From positions 583,326 through 647,325 of the forward strand of contig NZ_MPDJ01000005.1 of the NCBI RefSeq assembly GCF_001881565.1: DNA of 64,000 bases, read 5' to 3'. Source of the stretch: Eisenbergiella tayi. Lineage in GTDB: Bacteria > Bacillota > Clostridia > Lachnospirales > Lachnospiraceae. Shown here piece after piece: positions 27,394 to 36,534 of this stretch (within the stretch, counting starts at the first letter, position 1; each line of letters opens with the position of its first letter). The position numbers were made by a program, and so were the translations under genes. The notes under the pieces were generated by a model, which was given only the letters and a program-made list of their open reading frames with translations, did not search any database and was not told where the DNA came from.

Positions 27394-28314
27394 TTAAAAC
27401 AGCGCGCCGTCCGGATAACTCTTTTTTACAATATAATTGGTAGTGAAAACCAGTACAAAACCCACCAGGGACTGATACATTCCAACTGCCATGGAAAGCG
27501 ACGGATCCCCCGTCACACGCAGCATACGGAACACATAAGTATCGATGATATCCACCTTCGGCAGCAGCTGCCCGGAATCCTTTACAAGGGCATATACCAT
27601 ACCGAAATCTCCGTAGAACATCTTTCCCACATCCATCAGAAGCAGGATACATACGGTGGGCATCAGCAGCGGAAGCATTATTCTTCTTATGATCTGGAAC
27701 CTGCTCGCCCCGTCAATTGCCGCCGCTTCATAAATACTGCTGTCAATTCCGGCGATGACTGCCAGGTAAATAATCGAACTGTATCCGGCCGTCTTCCATA
27801 TCCTTGCGATAACAATGATAGCCCTCCAGTATTTTGCCTCCGAATACCAGGATATCGGTTCCAGATGCAGCGCCGTCAGTATGGAATTAAATATTCCGTA
27901 ATCTGTGGAAAGCAGCGCATATAATATGTAGCTTACGATAACCCAGGATATAAAATAGGGAAACAGCAGTGTCGACTGCGCAACCTTCAGAAAATATTTG
28001 TGTTTCACTTCATTAACCAAAAGAGCCAGCAGGATTGCGAACGCCGTTCCGAATATAATATAGTACACATTCATCAGCACCGTATTCCTGGTAACCTCCC
28101 ATGCCCGGGAGCTCTTAAAGAAAAACTCAAAATTGCTCAGGCCCACCCACGGGCTTCGTATCCCCTTCCTGAAATCAAACTTTTCAAAAGCGATTATCAT
28201 ATATGGTAAGGTAGCATAGCCGAATATAAATGTATAAAGGGCTGCAGGCGTCAGGAAAAGATAATTCCATTTGTTTTTTCTCAATTCCCGGAACACTTCT
28301 TTCACTTTCTTCAT
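27394..28314 (-). CDS. ABC transporter permease, LplB/YteP type (locus C)
   Basis: About 306 residues, six helices. EAA loop YEAAAIDGASRFQIIRR. The start at 28314 follows a near-perfect GGAAGGAGGTG; the open frame extends 11 codons further but that would put the ribosome site inside the gene. First gene of locus C. The roughly 260 bp upstream are AT-rich and must hold the operon promoter; TTGACA occurs on the minus strand but I find no convincing -10 at the right distance, in keeping with activator control. Confidence 0.88.
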   Translation of the reverse strand: MKKVKEVFRELRKNKWNYLFLTPAALYTFIFGYATLPYMIIAFEKFDFRKGIRSPWVGLSNFEFFFKSSRAWEVTRNTVLMNVYYIIFGTAFAILLALLVNEVKHKYFLKVAQSTLLFPYFISWVIVSYILYALLSTDYGIFNSILTALHLEPISWYSEAKYWRAIIVIARIWKTAGYSSIIYLAVIAGIDSSIYEAAAIDGASRFQIIRRIMLPLLMPTVCILLLMDVGKMFYGDFGMVYALVKDSGQLLPKVDIIDTYVFRMLRVTGDPSLSMAVGMYQSLVGFVLVFTTNYIVKKSYPDGALF

Positions 28315-28572
28315 TTTTTCACCTCCTTCCCGCTTGATTTGGTTCAATGCCGATTATATCTGCCAATTCCTTTCACGGTAAACAGAACAATTTCAGAAAA
28401 GCTATAAAAATCAGGCATATTCAACGCAAATCTCAAATTTTTATAGTTAATAAAATTTTTTACTGGATATATTGCACAGTAATGTCAATTATTTATAGTG
28501 CACTTTTGCTTCATGTTTATTATTAATGCCAACCACCCGATACCACGCCCTGTGAGCCGTCCTTATACCCAA

Positions 28573-28604
28573 TAAAAAAAGGAACCGGATTTCTCCAGTT
28601 CCTA
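28573..28604 (-). terminator. terminator of the locus D AraC gene
   Basis: On the minus strand AGGAACTGG pairs with CCGGTTCCT (one wobble) around AGAAAT, followed by TTTTTTTA. The first arm overlaps the stop codon region of the AraC gene. It separates this gene from the downstream locus C operon. Confidence 0.85.
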
Positions 28605-29420
28605 ATTTCCCATTCCCTTATCCCTTCCGTCCGCCAGTTTCCTTTTATATTCCACCGGAGTCATTTTCATCTGCTTGGCAAATGCCCGGTCAAATGAACG
28701 GAGCGAATTGAAGCCCGCTTCATATGCCGCTTCCGTAACCGTCCTGCGGCCATCCTGCAGAAGCCTGCAAGCCCGCGACACTCGCAGCGTCCGGACATAT
28801 TCCCCGAAAGTCATATGAAGCTTTTCCACAAACAGATGGGATATGTAAGAGCCTGAAATATGAAGCCCCGCCGACACCGCCTCCAGCCGCAGATCATCCT
28901 CCACATGTTCCACACAATAATTCAGTATCTGCCTGAGCGTCTGCGTATCCGCCGCCGATGTGCCCTGCAGCCTCATCCGGGCCAGCAGCCTCCCCAGTAA
29001 TATAAGGAAATTCCCCTTCATTTCCGCCCCGGAAAACATATCCGTCTCTTTCTGCGCAAGCTCCATAATGTTCTCCATAGCCTGTTTCAATTTCCTGTCC
29101 CCCATACCCCCTTTGATCAGCGCATCCTCCGGCACCATTCTCTGAAATACCTGGGAAAATTCCTCCGTCAAATCCGGCTGGAAAATAAAGATCATATAAT
29201 ACTCTTCCTCCACCTTCTCATAACGATGGATCTGATTGGGGAACACAATGAATACATCCCCCTCCTGCAGCCTGTATTCCCTGGAATCCACAAAGGCGGC
29301 CGCCTCTCCCTTCAGCATTCCCACCAGTTCAATATGATCATGCATATGCGCATCATAGGAGAGATCCCTTCCATAATGAATCTGCAGCGGCACCGGCCGC
29401 TTTTCATAAAAAAATTTCAC
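28602..29420 (-). CDS. AraC-family regulator with cupin domain (locus D)
   Basis: 272 residues with a GTG start after AAAGGGG. The cupin part has YDAHMHDHIELVGMLKGE and GDVFIVFPNQIHRYE; the AraC domain has ISGSYISHLFVEKLHM and the closing FDRAFAKQMKMTPVEYKR. It is divergent from the isomerase and dehydrogenase genes at 29689-31689 and is the best candidate for binding the three direct repeats between them. A role on locus C, which lies just downstream, is possible too. Confidence 0.87.
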   Translation of the reverse strand: MKFFYEKRPVPLQIHYGRDLSYDAHMHDHIELVGMLKGEAAAFVDSREYRLQEGDVFIVFPNQIHRYEKVEEEYYMIFIFQPDLTEEFSQVFQRMVPEDALIKGGMGDRKLKQAMENIMELAQKETDMFSGAEMKGNFLILLGRLLARMRLQGTSAADTQTLRQILNYCVEHVEDDLRLEAVSAGLHISGSYISHLFVEKLHMTFGEYVRTLRVSRACRLLQDGRRTVTEAAYEAGFNSLRSFDRAFAKQMKMTPVEYKRKLADGRDKGMGN

Positions 29421-29502
29421 AAAGTCCCCTTTCCGCCCACCTTTTTGCCATAAAGCTTCCTTATTTATTATATGAATGACATCCGTCAGTCAAATAAGCA
29501 TA

Positions 29503-29555
29503 TTTTGACTTGCTTAATTCCTGTTTTGGCTTGTATTATAACATATTTTGTCTTA
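29503..29555. promoter_or_regulatory. three 10-bp direct repeats, likely AraC operator array
   Basis: TTTTGACTTG at 29503, TTTTGGCTTG at 29524 and TTTTGTCTTA at 29546 are spaced 21 and 22 bp apart, two helical turns, which is the usual spacing of AraC-family half-sites. A minus-strand TATAAT (29535-29540) for the araC gene lies between units two and three, and a plus-strand TATAAG (29565-29570) lies ten bases past unit three, where an activator overlapping the -35 would be expected. Confidence 0.6.
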
Positions 29556-29688
29556 TTTTAACACTATAAGCTGTGCTGCAGGCCAAACAGCAAACCGGCA
29601 GTGAAAAATGTCTGCTGCCGTCCGAAGCATCCAATGGGCCTGCCCCGCAGCATCGGAACAGCTACTGCAAAGAATAGGAGGATTTATT

Positions 29689-30510
29689 ATGTTTTGTCCA
29701 ATTGCCTTACAGCTTTATTCCGTGCGGAATGAGCTGCAGAAAGATTTTCCCGGTACCCTGGCACAGGTGAAGGAAATGGGTTACGACGGCGTTGAGCTCG
29801 CTGGCTTATGCGGTTATTCCCCCGAACAGGTGAAAAAGATGTGCGAAGAAGCCGGACTGGTTCCTATCTCCGCCCATGTCCCGCTGGCGGAAATGTCCGC
29901 GGATCCCGAAAAGACCATGAAAGACTATGCCGGAATGGGATGCCGCTATATCGCTATCCCCTACCTCACCGAGGAATTCCGTCCGGGTGCAGAAGGTTAT
30001 GATAGCTTTAAAAAAGAAGCCTGCCATCTCGGAGAACTCGCCAACGCTAACGGCATGACCCTCCTGTACCACAATCATGACTTCGAATTCGCCAAAAAAG
30101 ACGGAGAATATCTTCTCGATATCATGTACCGCGATATTCCCGCCAGCCTGCTGCAGACCGAACAGGATACCTGCTGGGTAAAGGCCTCCGGAGTAGATCC
30201 CGCCGCCTATATCCGCAAATATTCCGGCCGGGCGCCCATCGTGCATCTCAAAGATTTCTACAAATCCGGAAATGCCGGTGTTTCCTACGCGCTGATCGGC
30301 CTGGAAGGAGAACAGCATGAAAAGAAAGAGGAAGGAACCTTTGAACTCCGTCCTTTAGGACAGGGAATGCAGGATATCCCTTCTATCCTGAAGGCTTCCG
30401 AAGAAGCCGGCGCCGAATGGCTTGTGGTGGAACAGGATGATCCCACTAAAGGGCTCACCCCCATAGAATGTTCCCGCATCAGTTTACAATACTTAAAATC
30501 TCTGGATTAA
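29689..30510 (+). CDS. sugar phosphate isomerase/epimerase-like TIM barrel (locus D)
   Basis: 273 residues from ATG 29689, which follows ATAGGAGG; the open frame extends upstream through the leader but lacks a site there. Conserved residues: HNHDFEF, then DTCWVKASGVDP, HLKDFYK and VVEQDD, the metal-binding and catalytic set of the IolE/xylose-isomerase-like family. It belongs to a different subfamily from the two locus C copies (starts IALQLYSVRNELQKD). It forms a two-gene operon with the downstream dehydrogenase. Confidence 0.85.
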   Translation: MFCPIALQLYSVRNELQKDFPGTLAQVKEMGYDGVELAGLCGYSPEQVKKMCEEAGLVPISAHVPLAEMSADPEKTMKDYAGMGCRYIAIPYLTEEFRPGAEGYDSFKKEACHLGELANANGMTLLYHNHDFEFAKKDGEYLLDIMYRDIPASLLQTEQDTCWVKASGVDPAAYIRKYSGRAPIVHLKDFYKSGNAGVSYALIGLEGEQHEKKEEGTFELRPLGQGMQDIPSILKASEEAGAEWLVVEQDDPTKGLTPIECSRISLQYLKSLD

Positions 30511-30537
30511 ATCCAAAATATAAGCAGGAGGAAAAAA

Positions 30538-31689
30538 ATGTCTGACAAAGTATTATCCCAGTTCAAACCGGAAACTCACGAAGAAAACACCATTGACTGC
30601 TCCCGCAGGCTGAAATTCGGCATCATAGGTACCGGATGGATAGCCGAATCCCATGTGGAAGCGCTGAAGCAGATGCCTGATGTGGACATCGTAGCAGGCA
30701 CCGATTTAATTCCCGGAAAGGCCGAAGCCTTCTTTAAACGCTATGGCGTGGAAAATGTACGTCTCTATCCTTCTCACAAAGAAATGCTGGAGGCTGAAAC
30801 CGATCTGGATGCGGTATGTGTCTGCACCTATAACAAAACACACGCAGAATGTACCATCGATGCTCTGAACAAGGGCCTTCATGTCCTTCTGGAAAAGCCC
30901 ATGTGCGTCACCACCCAGGAAGCCCTGGATATCGTCCGTGCAGAAAAAAAGAGCGGAAAAATCCTCTCTCTCGGCTTCCAGCCCCGTATGGACGAGAATA
31001 TGAAGATGATTAAAAAAGTCGTGGATTCCGGTGAACTCGGACGCATCTACTACATACAGACCGGCGGCGGCCGCAGACACGGCATTCCCGGAAGCACCTT
31101 CATTGAAGAAAAAACAGCAGGCATCGGCGCGCTGGGTGATATCGGCTGCTACTCCCTGGACATGGTCCTGAACGCCATAGGCTATCCCAAGCCCCTGACC
31201 GTATCCGGCTACCGCTCCAACTATCTGGGCACCGATCCCGAATTCAATACCCCGGAGGATGCCGCCAGATTCGACGTAGATGATTTCGCAGCAGCCTTCA
31301 TCCGTCTGGAAGGCGGTATCATCCTCGATTTCCGCATTGCCTGGGCCATGCATCTGGATACTCCCGGAGATACCATCATCATGGGAACAAAAGCCTCCCT
31401 GCGAATCCCTTCCACAGAATGCTGGAACGGCTCCATCGGCGGCCCCATGAAAATGTACAAGGACGTGGCAGGCTTACCCGTGGAATTTGAATTCCCCATG
31501 TATCCTCAAACGGACAATGGCCAGGGTATTTTTTATAAGAAGCTTCGTTCCTTTATCGATGCAATTAAAGAAAACGGAACCGCTCCCGTGCCCTCCAGCC
31601 AGATCCTTTACAATCAGGCTATCATCGACGGTATTGTACAGTCTGCAAAAGCCGGCAAAGAAGTGGAAATCCATCTGGAAGAAATCTAA
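30538..31689 (+). CDS. Gfo/Idh/MocA-family oxidoreductase (locus D)
   Basis: 383 residues with a 20-residue N-terminal extension before the Rossmann start FGIIGTGWIAESHVEAL. Family motif LLEKPMCVT; C-terminal domain with GALGDIGCYSLDMVLNAIG, in which Asp is kept and the His of the other copies is replaced by Tyr. AGGAGG precedes the start, 27 bp after the isomerase gene. A dehydrogenase-isomerase pair like this is seen in inositol, keto-sugar and oxidative glycoside pathways. Confidence 0.85.
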   Translation: MSDKVLSQFKPETHEENTIDCSRRLKFGIIGTGWIAESHVEALKQMPDVDIVAGTDLIPGKAEAFFKRYGVENVRLYPSHKEMLEAETDLDAVCVCTYNKTHAECTIDALNKGLHVLLEKPMCVTTQEALDIVRAEKKSGKILSLGFQPRMDENMKMIKKVVDSGELGRIYYIQTGGGRRHGIPGSTFIEEKTAGIGALGDIGCYSLDMVLNAIGYPKPLTVSGYRSNYLGTDPEFNTPEDAARFDVDDFAAAFIRLEGGIILDFRIAWAMHLDTPGDTIIMGTKASLRIPSTECWNGSIGGPMKMYKDVAGLPVEFEFPMYPQTDNGQGIFYKKLRSFIDAIKENGTAPVPSSQILYNQAIIDGIVQSAKAGKEVEIHLEEI

Positions 31690-31725
31690 CAGGGTGTATT
31701 CACAATTGAATTTTTTTGATAAAGC

Positions 31726-31751
31726 AAGGGGACTGCCATGGCAGTCCCCTT
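31726..31751. terminator. 26-bp perfect palindrome, bidirectional terminator
   Basis: A complete palindrome centred on CCATGG with arms AAGGGGACTGCC. It lies between the convergent ends of the locus D dehydrogenase and the locus E kinase. T-rich sequence precedes it and AT-rich sequence follows. A restriction-like or operator role is less likely given the convergent setting. Confidence 0.7.
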
Positions 31752-31765
31752 ATCCTGTTAATCGT

Positions 31766-33535
31766 TTATCCGTCAGCAGGAAGCAGAAGCGCCACGGTTG
31801 TCCCCTTCCCCTCTTTACTGTCAATCACCATACCGTATCTCTCCCCGTAATAGAGCCGGATTCTGTCATTGATATTCTTAAGGCCCGTTCCTGAAACCTC
31901 TTTGGAAAATTCTCCCGCCTTACTGTCCAGTTCCTTCCGCAGCAGGAAAAGCTTATCCGCAGACATGCCGATACCCGTATCCTTTACCACAATACGGAGC
32001 ATATCCTCTGATTTCCTGATAAATACCAGGATTTTACCTGCTTCAGACTGCCTGGCCAGCCCATGATTAATTGCATTCTCCACAATCGGCTGGAGGCATA
32101 TCTTTAAAATATGATACGAGTAAAGCTCTTCCGGCACATCAATAATATAATCTATCTTCTCACCGAACCTGGCCCGGATTATCAGCATATATTGTTCCAG
32201 ATTATGCAGTTCCTCTTTTAATTCCGCCATAGGCTCTTTATTCTGAACCGCATACCGGAACAGATCCGACAACGCGGTGATCATTTCACCGGCCTCATAT
32301 ACCCCTTTCATCTCAACCATACATTTAATCATGTCCAGAGTATTATACAAAAAATGCGGATTTATCTGGGACTGCAGTGATGCAATAATCGCCTCCTTCT
32401 CCTTAAGCTGAGTCGTATATACCTGATTGATCAAAACATCAATCCGTTCCGCCATCTGGTTAAAAGCCCTGCACATATCCGCCGTTTCATCATTTCCCTT
32501 TACTTCCGTCCGGATATGGAAATCCCCTTTTTCCATCTTTTCAATATTCCTGTGCAGCTTTTTTATAGGCTCCAGAAGCACCCGGGTAAGCAGGAAAGCC
32601 CCTGCTATAATCAAAATAATACTCAGCAGAATAATTCTGGTAAGCACTTTCTGCAGAATATCCAATTCCTTTAATATCTCAGTTTTATCGTTATAAAACC
32701 GGACCGTCAACGCGCTGTTTCCCATTTCATAATCACGGATAAAACAATTATATTCTACCGCATCTTCCCCTGCCGAGAATGGATCTGATAACTCCTTCCA
32801 CTCCTCGTTCCCCATTTCAGGATAAATATATAAATCATTTCCATCCCTGTCTGTAACCGCCGTCCTGACCTTCTGAAGTTCCCACAGATCCTTCATGATT
32901 TCATCCAACTGGCTCCTGTCAAATAACAGAAAAAACCAGGCCACCGTCGTTTTTTTCAGGCTTGTGCTCCTGATTTTCCTGACATAAACATACCGGTTTT
33001 CCCATTCCTCCATCCCGTCAGGCGCTTCTATTCCGGGTAGACTGCCCACTGTCTGAATCTGATAATATTTATATCTTCTGTCCAGTTCCTCATCCAGCCG
33101 CTCAAAATCAACATTTCTCGTAATAAAATCCGGAAAATCATTCACATAATAAGCTTCTGCGCCGGATTTGCATATCCCAATCCCTTCCACTCGGTCTGCA
33201 AGCTGCAGGAAATCCATCTCTACCCTTATGTTTCTCTCCAAAAGCTGCTGAAGGGCAAACCTGCCCGCCAGATCCTGCTCCTTTTCCAGCTGATCCTGAA
33301 TTTCCTGGTTAAAGCAGATATTGGAAACCTGCTCCATTTTTCCCAGATAATCTTCCACCTGTCCTCCCAGACTTTCTTCCACCAGCTGGTTTTGCCGAAG
33401 AACGGTGGCCGCTGTTTTATGATAGTATCTGGCCGAAACATATATGGAAAGCATCAACAGAGGAATCAACGCCGTCAGAAGCATGGAAAAAAACATCTTG
33501 TTATAGATTCCGAACCTGATTTTTCTTCGTCTCAT
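31766..33535 (-). CDS. YesM-type sensor histidine kinase (locus E)
   Basis: 589 residues. Transmembrane helix at about residues 14-35, extracellular sensor, second helix near 297-318, HAMP linker (LEPIKKLHRNIEKMEKGDF), then QINPHFLYNTLDMIKCMV with the phospho-His and the ATPase with TGLKNINDRIRLYYG. Its start lies inside the 3' end of the regulator gene (35-bp overlap), preceded by AAAAGGGG. It works with the regulator at 33501 and probably senses a sugar linked to the sulfatase locus. Confidence 0.88.
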   Translation of the reverse strand: MRRRKIRFGIYNKMFFSMLLTALIPLLMLSIYVSARYYHKTAATVLRQNQLVEESLGGQVEDYLGKMEQVSNICFNQEIQDQLEKEQDLAGRFALQQLLERNIRVEMDFLQLADRVEGIGICKSGAEAYYVNDFPDFITRNVDFERLDEELDRRYKYYQIQTVGSLPGIEAPDGMEEWENRYVYVRKIRSTSLKKTTVAWFFLLFDRSQLDEIMKDLWELQKVRTAVTDRDGNDLYIYPEMGNEEWKELSDPFSAGEDAVEYNCFIRDYEMGNSALTVRFYNDKTEILKELDILQKVLTRIILLSIILIIAGAFLLTRVLLEPIKKLHRNIEKMEKGDFHIRTEVKGNDETADMCRAFNQMAERIDVLINQVYTTQLKEKEAIIASLQSQINPHFLYNTLDMIKCMVEMKGVYEAGEMITALSDLFRYAVQNKEPMAELKEELHNLEQYMLIIRARFGEKIDYIIDVPEELYSYHILKICLQPIVENAINHGLARQSEAGKILVFIRKSEDMLRIVVKDTGIGMSADKLFLLRKELDSKAGEFSKEVSGTGLKNINDRIRLYYGERYGMVIDSKEGKGTTVALLLPADG

Positions 33536-35051
33536 TCGAATTAATCCCCTTTTCTTCCCGATAAGAAGACGGTGTCATACCTGTATATTTCATAAATATC
33601 CGGCTGAAATACTTCGGTTCCCTGTACCCCGTATGCTCACCTACCTGCGCGATAGTCAGCCCGGTGGAAGCCAGAAGCCTCTTTGCCTCTCTCAATCTTA
33701 TTTCCGTCAGATATTCAATAAAATTCCTGCCCGTTTCTTCCTTGAACTTCTTACTGAAATAGCTGGTATTTATATGAAACATCTCACTGATATAGGTGAG
33801 GCTTAATTCCTTTTCGTAGTTATTCTCCATATATTCTTTCACATTATCGACCACATTACTGCCTTCCATGCGTTTTTTCTCTTCCAGAAAATCAAGTAAT
33901 TTCTCAGCATACGAAATCGTCTTTTCTTCCAGGGACGATACATGAAAATACCCCCTGGCCATTACGGAAAGCTGTGCCCCGTCCGTAATCAGACGGTCTG
34001 CCGGCACTCCCCCGTCTGCAATCACCAGCTTCATCATTTCTCCTGCCAGCATAAGATGATAGGCATACAAATATTTCGCTTCAACAGCTCCCTCCCTGAA
34101 TCCGGCATAGAACTTCTTAATCTCTGTTCTCACCTTTTCCCTGTCCAGACTCCGCAGATAAAAAACAATCCTGCCGCAAAGCTGCTCCATATTTTTACCG
34201 ATTACCGTATTATTTCCGGCCGTTTCCGCCTTCACCCTGTCTGCTGCCTGTTCCATCAGTTTTTCCGTCAGGCAATCCATCGCCTTCCACACGTCGCCTG
34301 TACTTTCATATCTTCCGGTCATGGCAAAGAGCATTCTCTCCTCCTGCCAGTCGTTCGCAAGATGCATCGCCGCCGCCCTGGTACCCGCACCTCCTTTTTC
34401 CAATATAAAAGCATACCAGCTTGCCTCATTCCAGGAAACCAGATAGACAGCCTGCTCGGGGAAATGATATTTTTTAAAAATATCCATAACCGTTTCATAG
34501 CTTTCCCCTTCCTTCTGCAGAAGGGCAACATAATAAGGACTGTCTCCCAATCCGTTCCTTTCCAGCGTTTCCATCAGCTTCTGAAGCGCGCTGTCCTCCT
34601 GGAACATCAGGCAGTCCCTGTAACATCTTTCCACCACTATTTTGAAATGATCCCGGGCATAACGCTGTTTTTCTTCCTCCCCCAAAAGCTCTATGATTTT
34701 TTTGAGAGCCCCCGTAAATTCATCTCTTTTTATGGGTTTTAAAATATAATCAACGGCATTCCAGTGCAGGGCCTCCTTTGCATATTCAAAATCACTGTAT
34801 CCGCTGATGATCATGACTTTTGTAGTCCGCCCCTGTTCTCTCAGCCACCTTGCCAGCTCCAGGCCGGTCATCCCCGGCATACGGATATCGGATATCAATA
34901 TATCTGCCTCTTCCTTTTCCAGAAACTCCTTTACCTTCAGGCCGTCATCCAGACTGGCCGCAACCCTTATTTCCTTATCATAATTCGACAACACCTGTTC
35001 CAGCCATTTTCTGATCCATACTTCGTCATCCGCTATTACCGCTGTATACAA
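33501..35051 (-). CDS. YesN-type response regulator with AraC domain (locus E)
   Basis: 516 residues. Receiver domain with IADDE, Asp55 in LISDIRMPG and Lys in YILKPIKRDE; long linker; C-terminal AraC domain with INTSYFSKKFKEETGRNF and a closing YFSRIFMKYTGMTPSSYR. The start codon is TTG, after GGGGGAGGAG. It has its own promoter overlapping the terminator of the upstream binding protein gene. Expected activator of the sulfatase-importer operon. Confidence 0.88.
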   Translation of the reverse strand: MYTAVIADDEVWIRKWLEQVLSNYDKEIRVAASLDDGLKVKEFLEKEEADILISDIRMPGMTGLELARWLREQGRTTKVMIISGYSDFEYAKEALHWNAVDYILKPIKRDEFTGALKKIIELLGEEEKQRYARDHFKIVVERCYRDCLMFQEDSALQKLMETLERNGLGDSPYYVALLQKEGESYETVMDIFKKYHFPEQAVYLVSWNEASWYAFILEKGGAGTRAAAMHLANDWQEERMLFAMTGRYESTGDVWKAMDCLTEKLMEQAADRVKAETAGNNTVIGKNMEQLCGRIVFYLRSLDREKVRTEIKKFYAGFREGAVEAKYLYAYHLMLAGEMMKLVIADGGVPADRLITDGAQLSVMARGYFHVSSLEEKTISYAEKLLDFLEEKKRMEGSNVVDNVKEYMENNYEKELSLTYISEMFHINTSYFSKKFKEETGRNFIEYLTEIRLREAKRLLASTGLTIAQVGEHTGYREPKYFSRIFMKYTGMTPSSYREEKGINSNETKKNQVRNL

Positions 35052-35077
35052 ATCTCCTCCCCCTTCCCGTTTATCTG

Positions 35078-35106
35078 ATTATAAACAAATTAAAAACAAA
35101 GGACAA
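35078..35106 (-). promoter_or_regulatory. promoter of the locus E two-component genes
   Basis: TTGTCC (35101-35106), a 17-bp spacer, and a perfect TATAAT (35078-35083) on the minus strand. The -35 lies within the downstream arm of the preceding terminator, so terminator and promoter share bases. Confidence 0.65.
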
Positions 35107-35132
35107 CCCGCACCTGCGTCAGATTGCCCTTT
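35091..35132 (-). terminator. terminator after the locus E binding protein gene
   Basis: On the minus strand AAAGGGCAATC pairs with GTTGTCCTTT (with wobbles), followed by TTTGTTTTTA. It starts about 18 bp after the stop codon and separates the importer transcript from the regulator genes. Confidence 0.7.
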
Positions 35133-35149
35133 CGTATAAATCAGGAAGA

Positions 35150-36508
35150 TTACTTCAGCTTAATCTTATTGGTCAGATCCGTATCCATATCCTTCACGGT
35201 TGTATCTATATCCGCTCCCGCAGCAATATTAGATGCATAAGAACGGGCGATGGTCCACGGTTCTACCGGGCTCTTAAAGGAAGGATCCACCCAGGAAATC
35301 ATCCTGCCGCTGGTAAGATATTCCGCAACCGGATCCACTACCGCATTAGAAGTACTGGAACCGTCCTTTAAAGGACTGAAGGAATTCTGGCTCTGTACAT
35401 ATTTATCCAGACTTTCCTTTCCCGTCATAAATTCAATGAATTTCTCGGCCTCCGCGCTGTGTTCCGTTTTACTGTTAATACACAGCTTGACACCGGCGTT
35501 AATCATAATCAGGGAATCATCGTCCATTACCGGTACCCCGGTCAGGATATAATTCATGTCGGGCGCCCCTTCATTGATGGATGAAACAAACCAGGAACCG
35601 CCGGGCATAAATGCCGTATCTTCTTTTACAAATTCAGCTATATCATCCTTTGCAGCCTCAGTTACCAGCGCTTTTTCCGGATTAATATATCCCTTGTCAA
35701 TCAGATCCTTCAAAAGAATAAACCCGTCTTTCATATAGGAACCAAAGGAAAGCTCACCCGTATTGATCTGCTCTATTTTAGCCGCTTTCTCCGCATCCTG
35801 GTATAAAGGATACAATCCCCTGGTAGCTGCGAAAACCGCCAGTCCTGTTCCGTCTTTTCCGCTGCAGGCAATTGCCGTATGCCCCGCATCCGTAACCGCC
35901 TTACAGGCATCCAGAAACTCCTGATAATTGGCGGGAGCCTTTTCAATTCCGCACTCCTTTAACAGATCCATATTCACAAACATACCAAAAACCGCGATTT
36001 CCATGCCAAGTCCGCTGATCTGTCCGTCAATGGTCATCAGATCCTGCACCAGCTCCGTATAATCTGCAACCGTAGACACACCAGACAGATCCTTTACATA
36101 TCCGGCCTCCTGCAGCTGCCCCAGATAGGCCTGCGCCATAAAAATATCATCTCCCTGCCCGCTTGCGAGCCTGGAAGTGAGCACGTCCTGATAACCGCCC
36201 GAATTGGAAATTCCTTCATAAGTAACATGGATACCCGGATTCTCATTATTAAACTGTTCAATCAATTCCGGCAAAGCACCCTGCTCAGCCCCTGTTTTGA
36301 ACCCGAACATGGTAAGCTCTACCACTTCCCCGTCCGTCTCCTCCGCCTTTTCCTCCGCAGCGGATTCCTTCACCTCCTGCTGTACGGTTTCCTTCTTCGT
36401 CTCCTCTGCCGGCGTCTGAGTCTCAGCCGCGCTCCCGCAGCCTCCCAGCAGCATGGCAGCCGTCAGAAGTATTGATATTACTGTTCCCATCCCTTTCTTT
36501 TTCATCAT
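35150..36508 (-). CDS. sugar ABC transporter substrate-binding lipoprotein (locus E)
   Basis: 452 residues, SBP family 1. Lipobox Cys24 in MLLGGCGSA, followed by a Glu/Lys/Thr-rich linker of about 40 residues to the folded part, which begins ELTMFGFKTGAEQGALPELI. It is fourth in an operon after the sulfatase and two permeases. With the sulfatase, the ligand may be a sulfated sugar or short sulfated glycan; this is inference. Confidence 0.88.
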   Translation of the reverse strand: MMKKKGMGTVISILLTAAMLLGGCGSAAETQTPAEETKKETVQQEVKESAAEEKAEETDGEVVELTMFGFKTGAEQGALPELIEQFNNENPGIHVTYEGISNSGGYQDVLTSRLASGQGDDIFMAQAYLGQLQEAGYVKDLSGVSTVADYTELVQDLMTIDGQISGLGMEIAVFGMFVNMDLLKECGIEKAPANYQEFLDACKAVTDAGHTAIACSGKDGTGLAVFAATRGLYPLYQDAEKAAKIEQINTGELSFGSYMKDGFILLKDLIDKGYINPEKALVTEAAKDDIAEFVKEDTAFMPGGSWFVSSINEGAPDMNYILTGVPVMDDDSLIMINAGVKLCINSKTEHSAEAEKFIEFMTGKESLDKYVQSQNSFSPLKDGSSTSNAVVDPVAEYLTSGRMISWVDPSFKSPVEPWTIARSYASNIAAGADIDTTVKDMDTDLTNKIKLK

Positions 36509-36534
36509 ACCATCTTACCCTCCTTACTTTTATT

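Noticed and set aside
26977..27924. Plus-strand open frame of 315 codons opposite the two locus C permeases
   Set aside because: His/Arg-rich translation typical of an antisense shadow; the minus-strand permeases are certain.
28348..28560. TTGACA on the minus strand upstream of the locus C importer
   Set aside because: No acceptable -10 at 16-18 bp, so it was not listed as a promoter.
31726..31751. 26-bp palindrome considered as an attachment or recombination site
   Set aside because: It lies exactly between convergent gene ends and there is no integrase or duplicated flank, so a terminator is the simpler reading.
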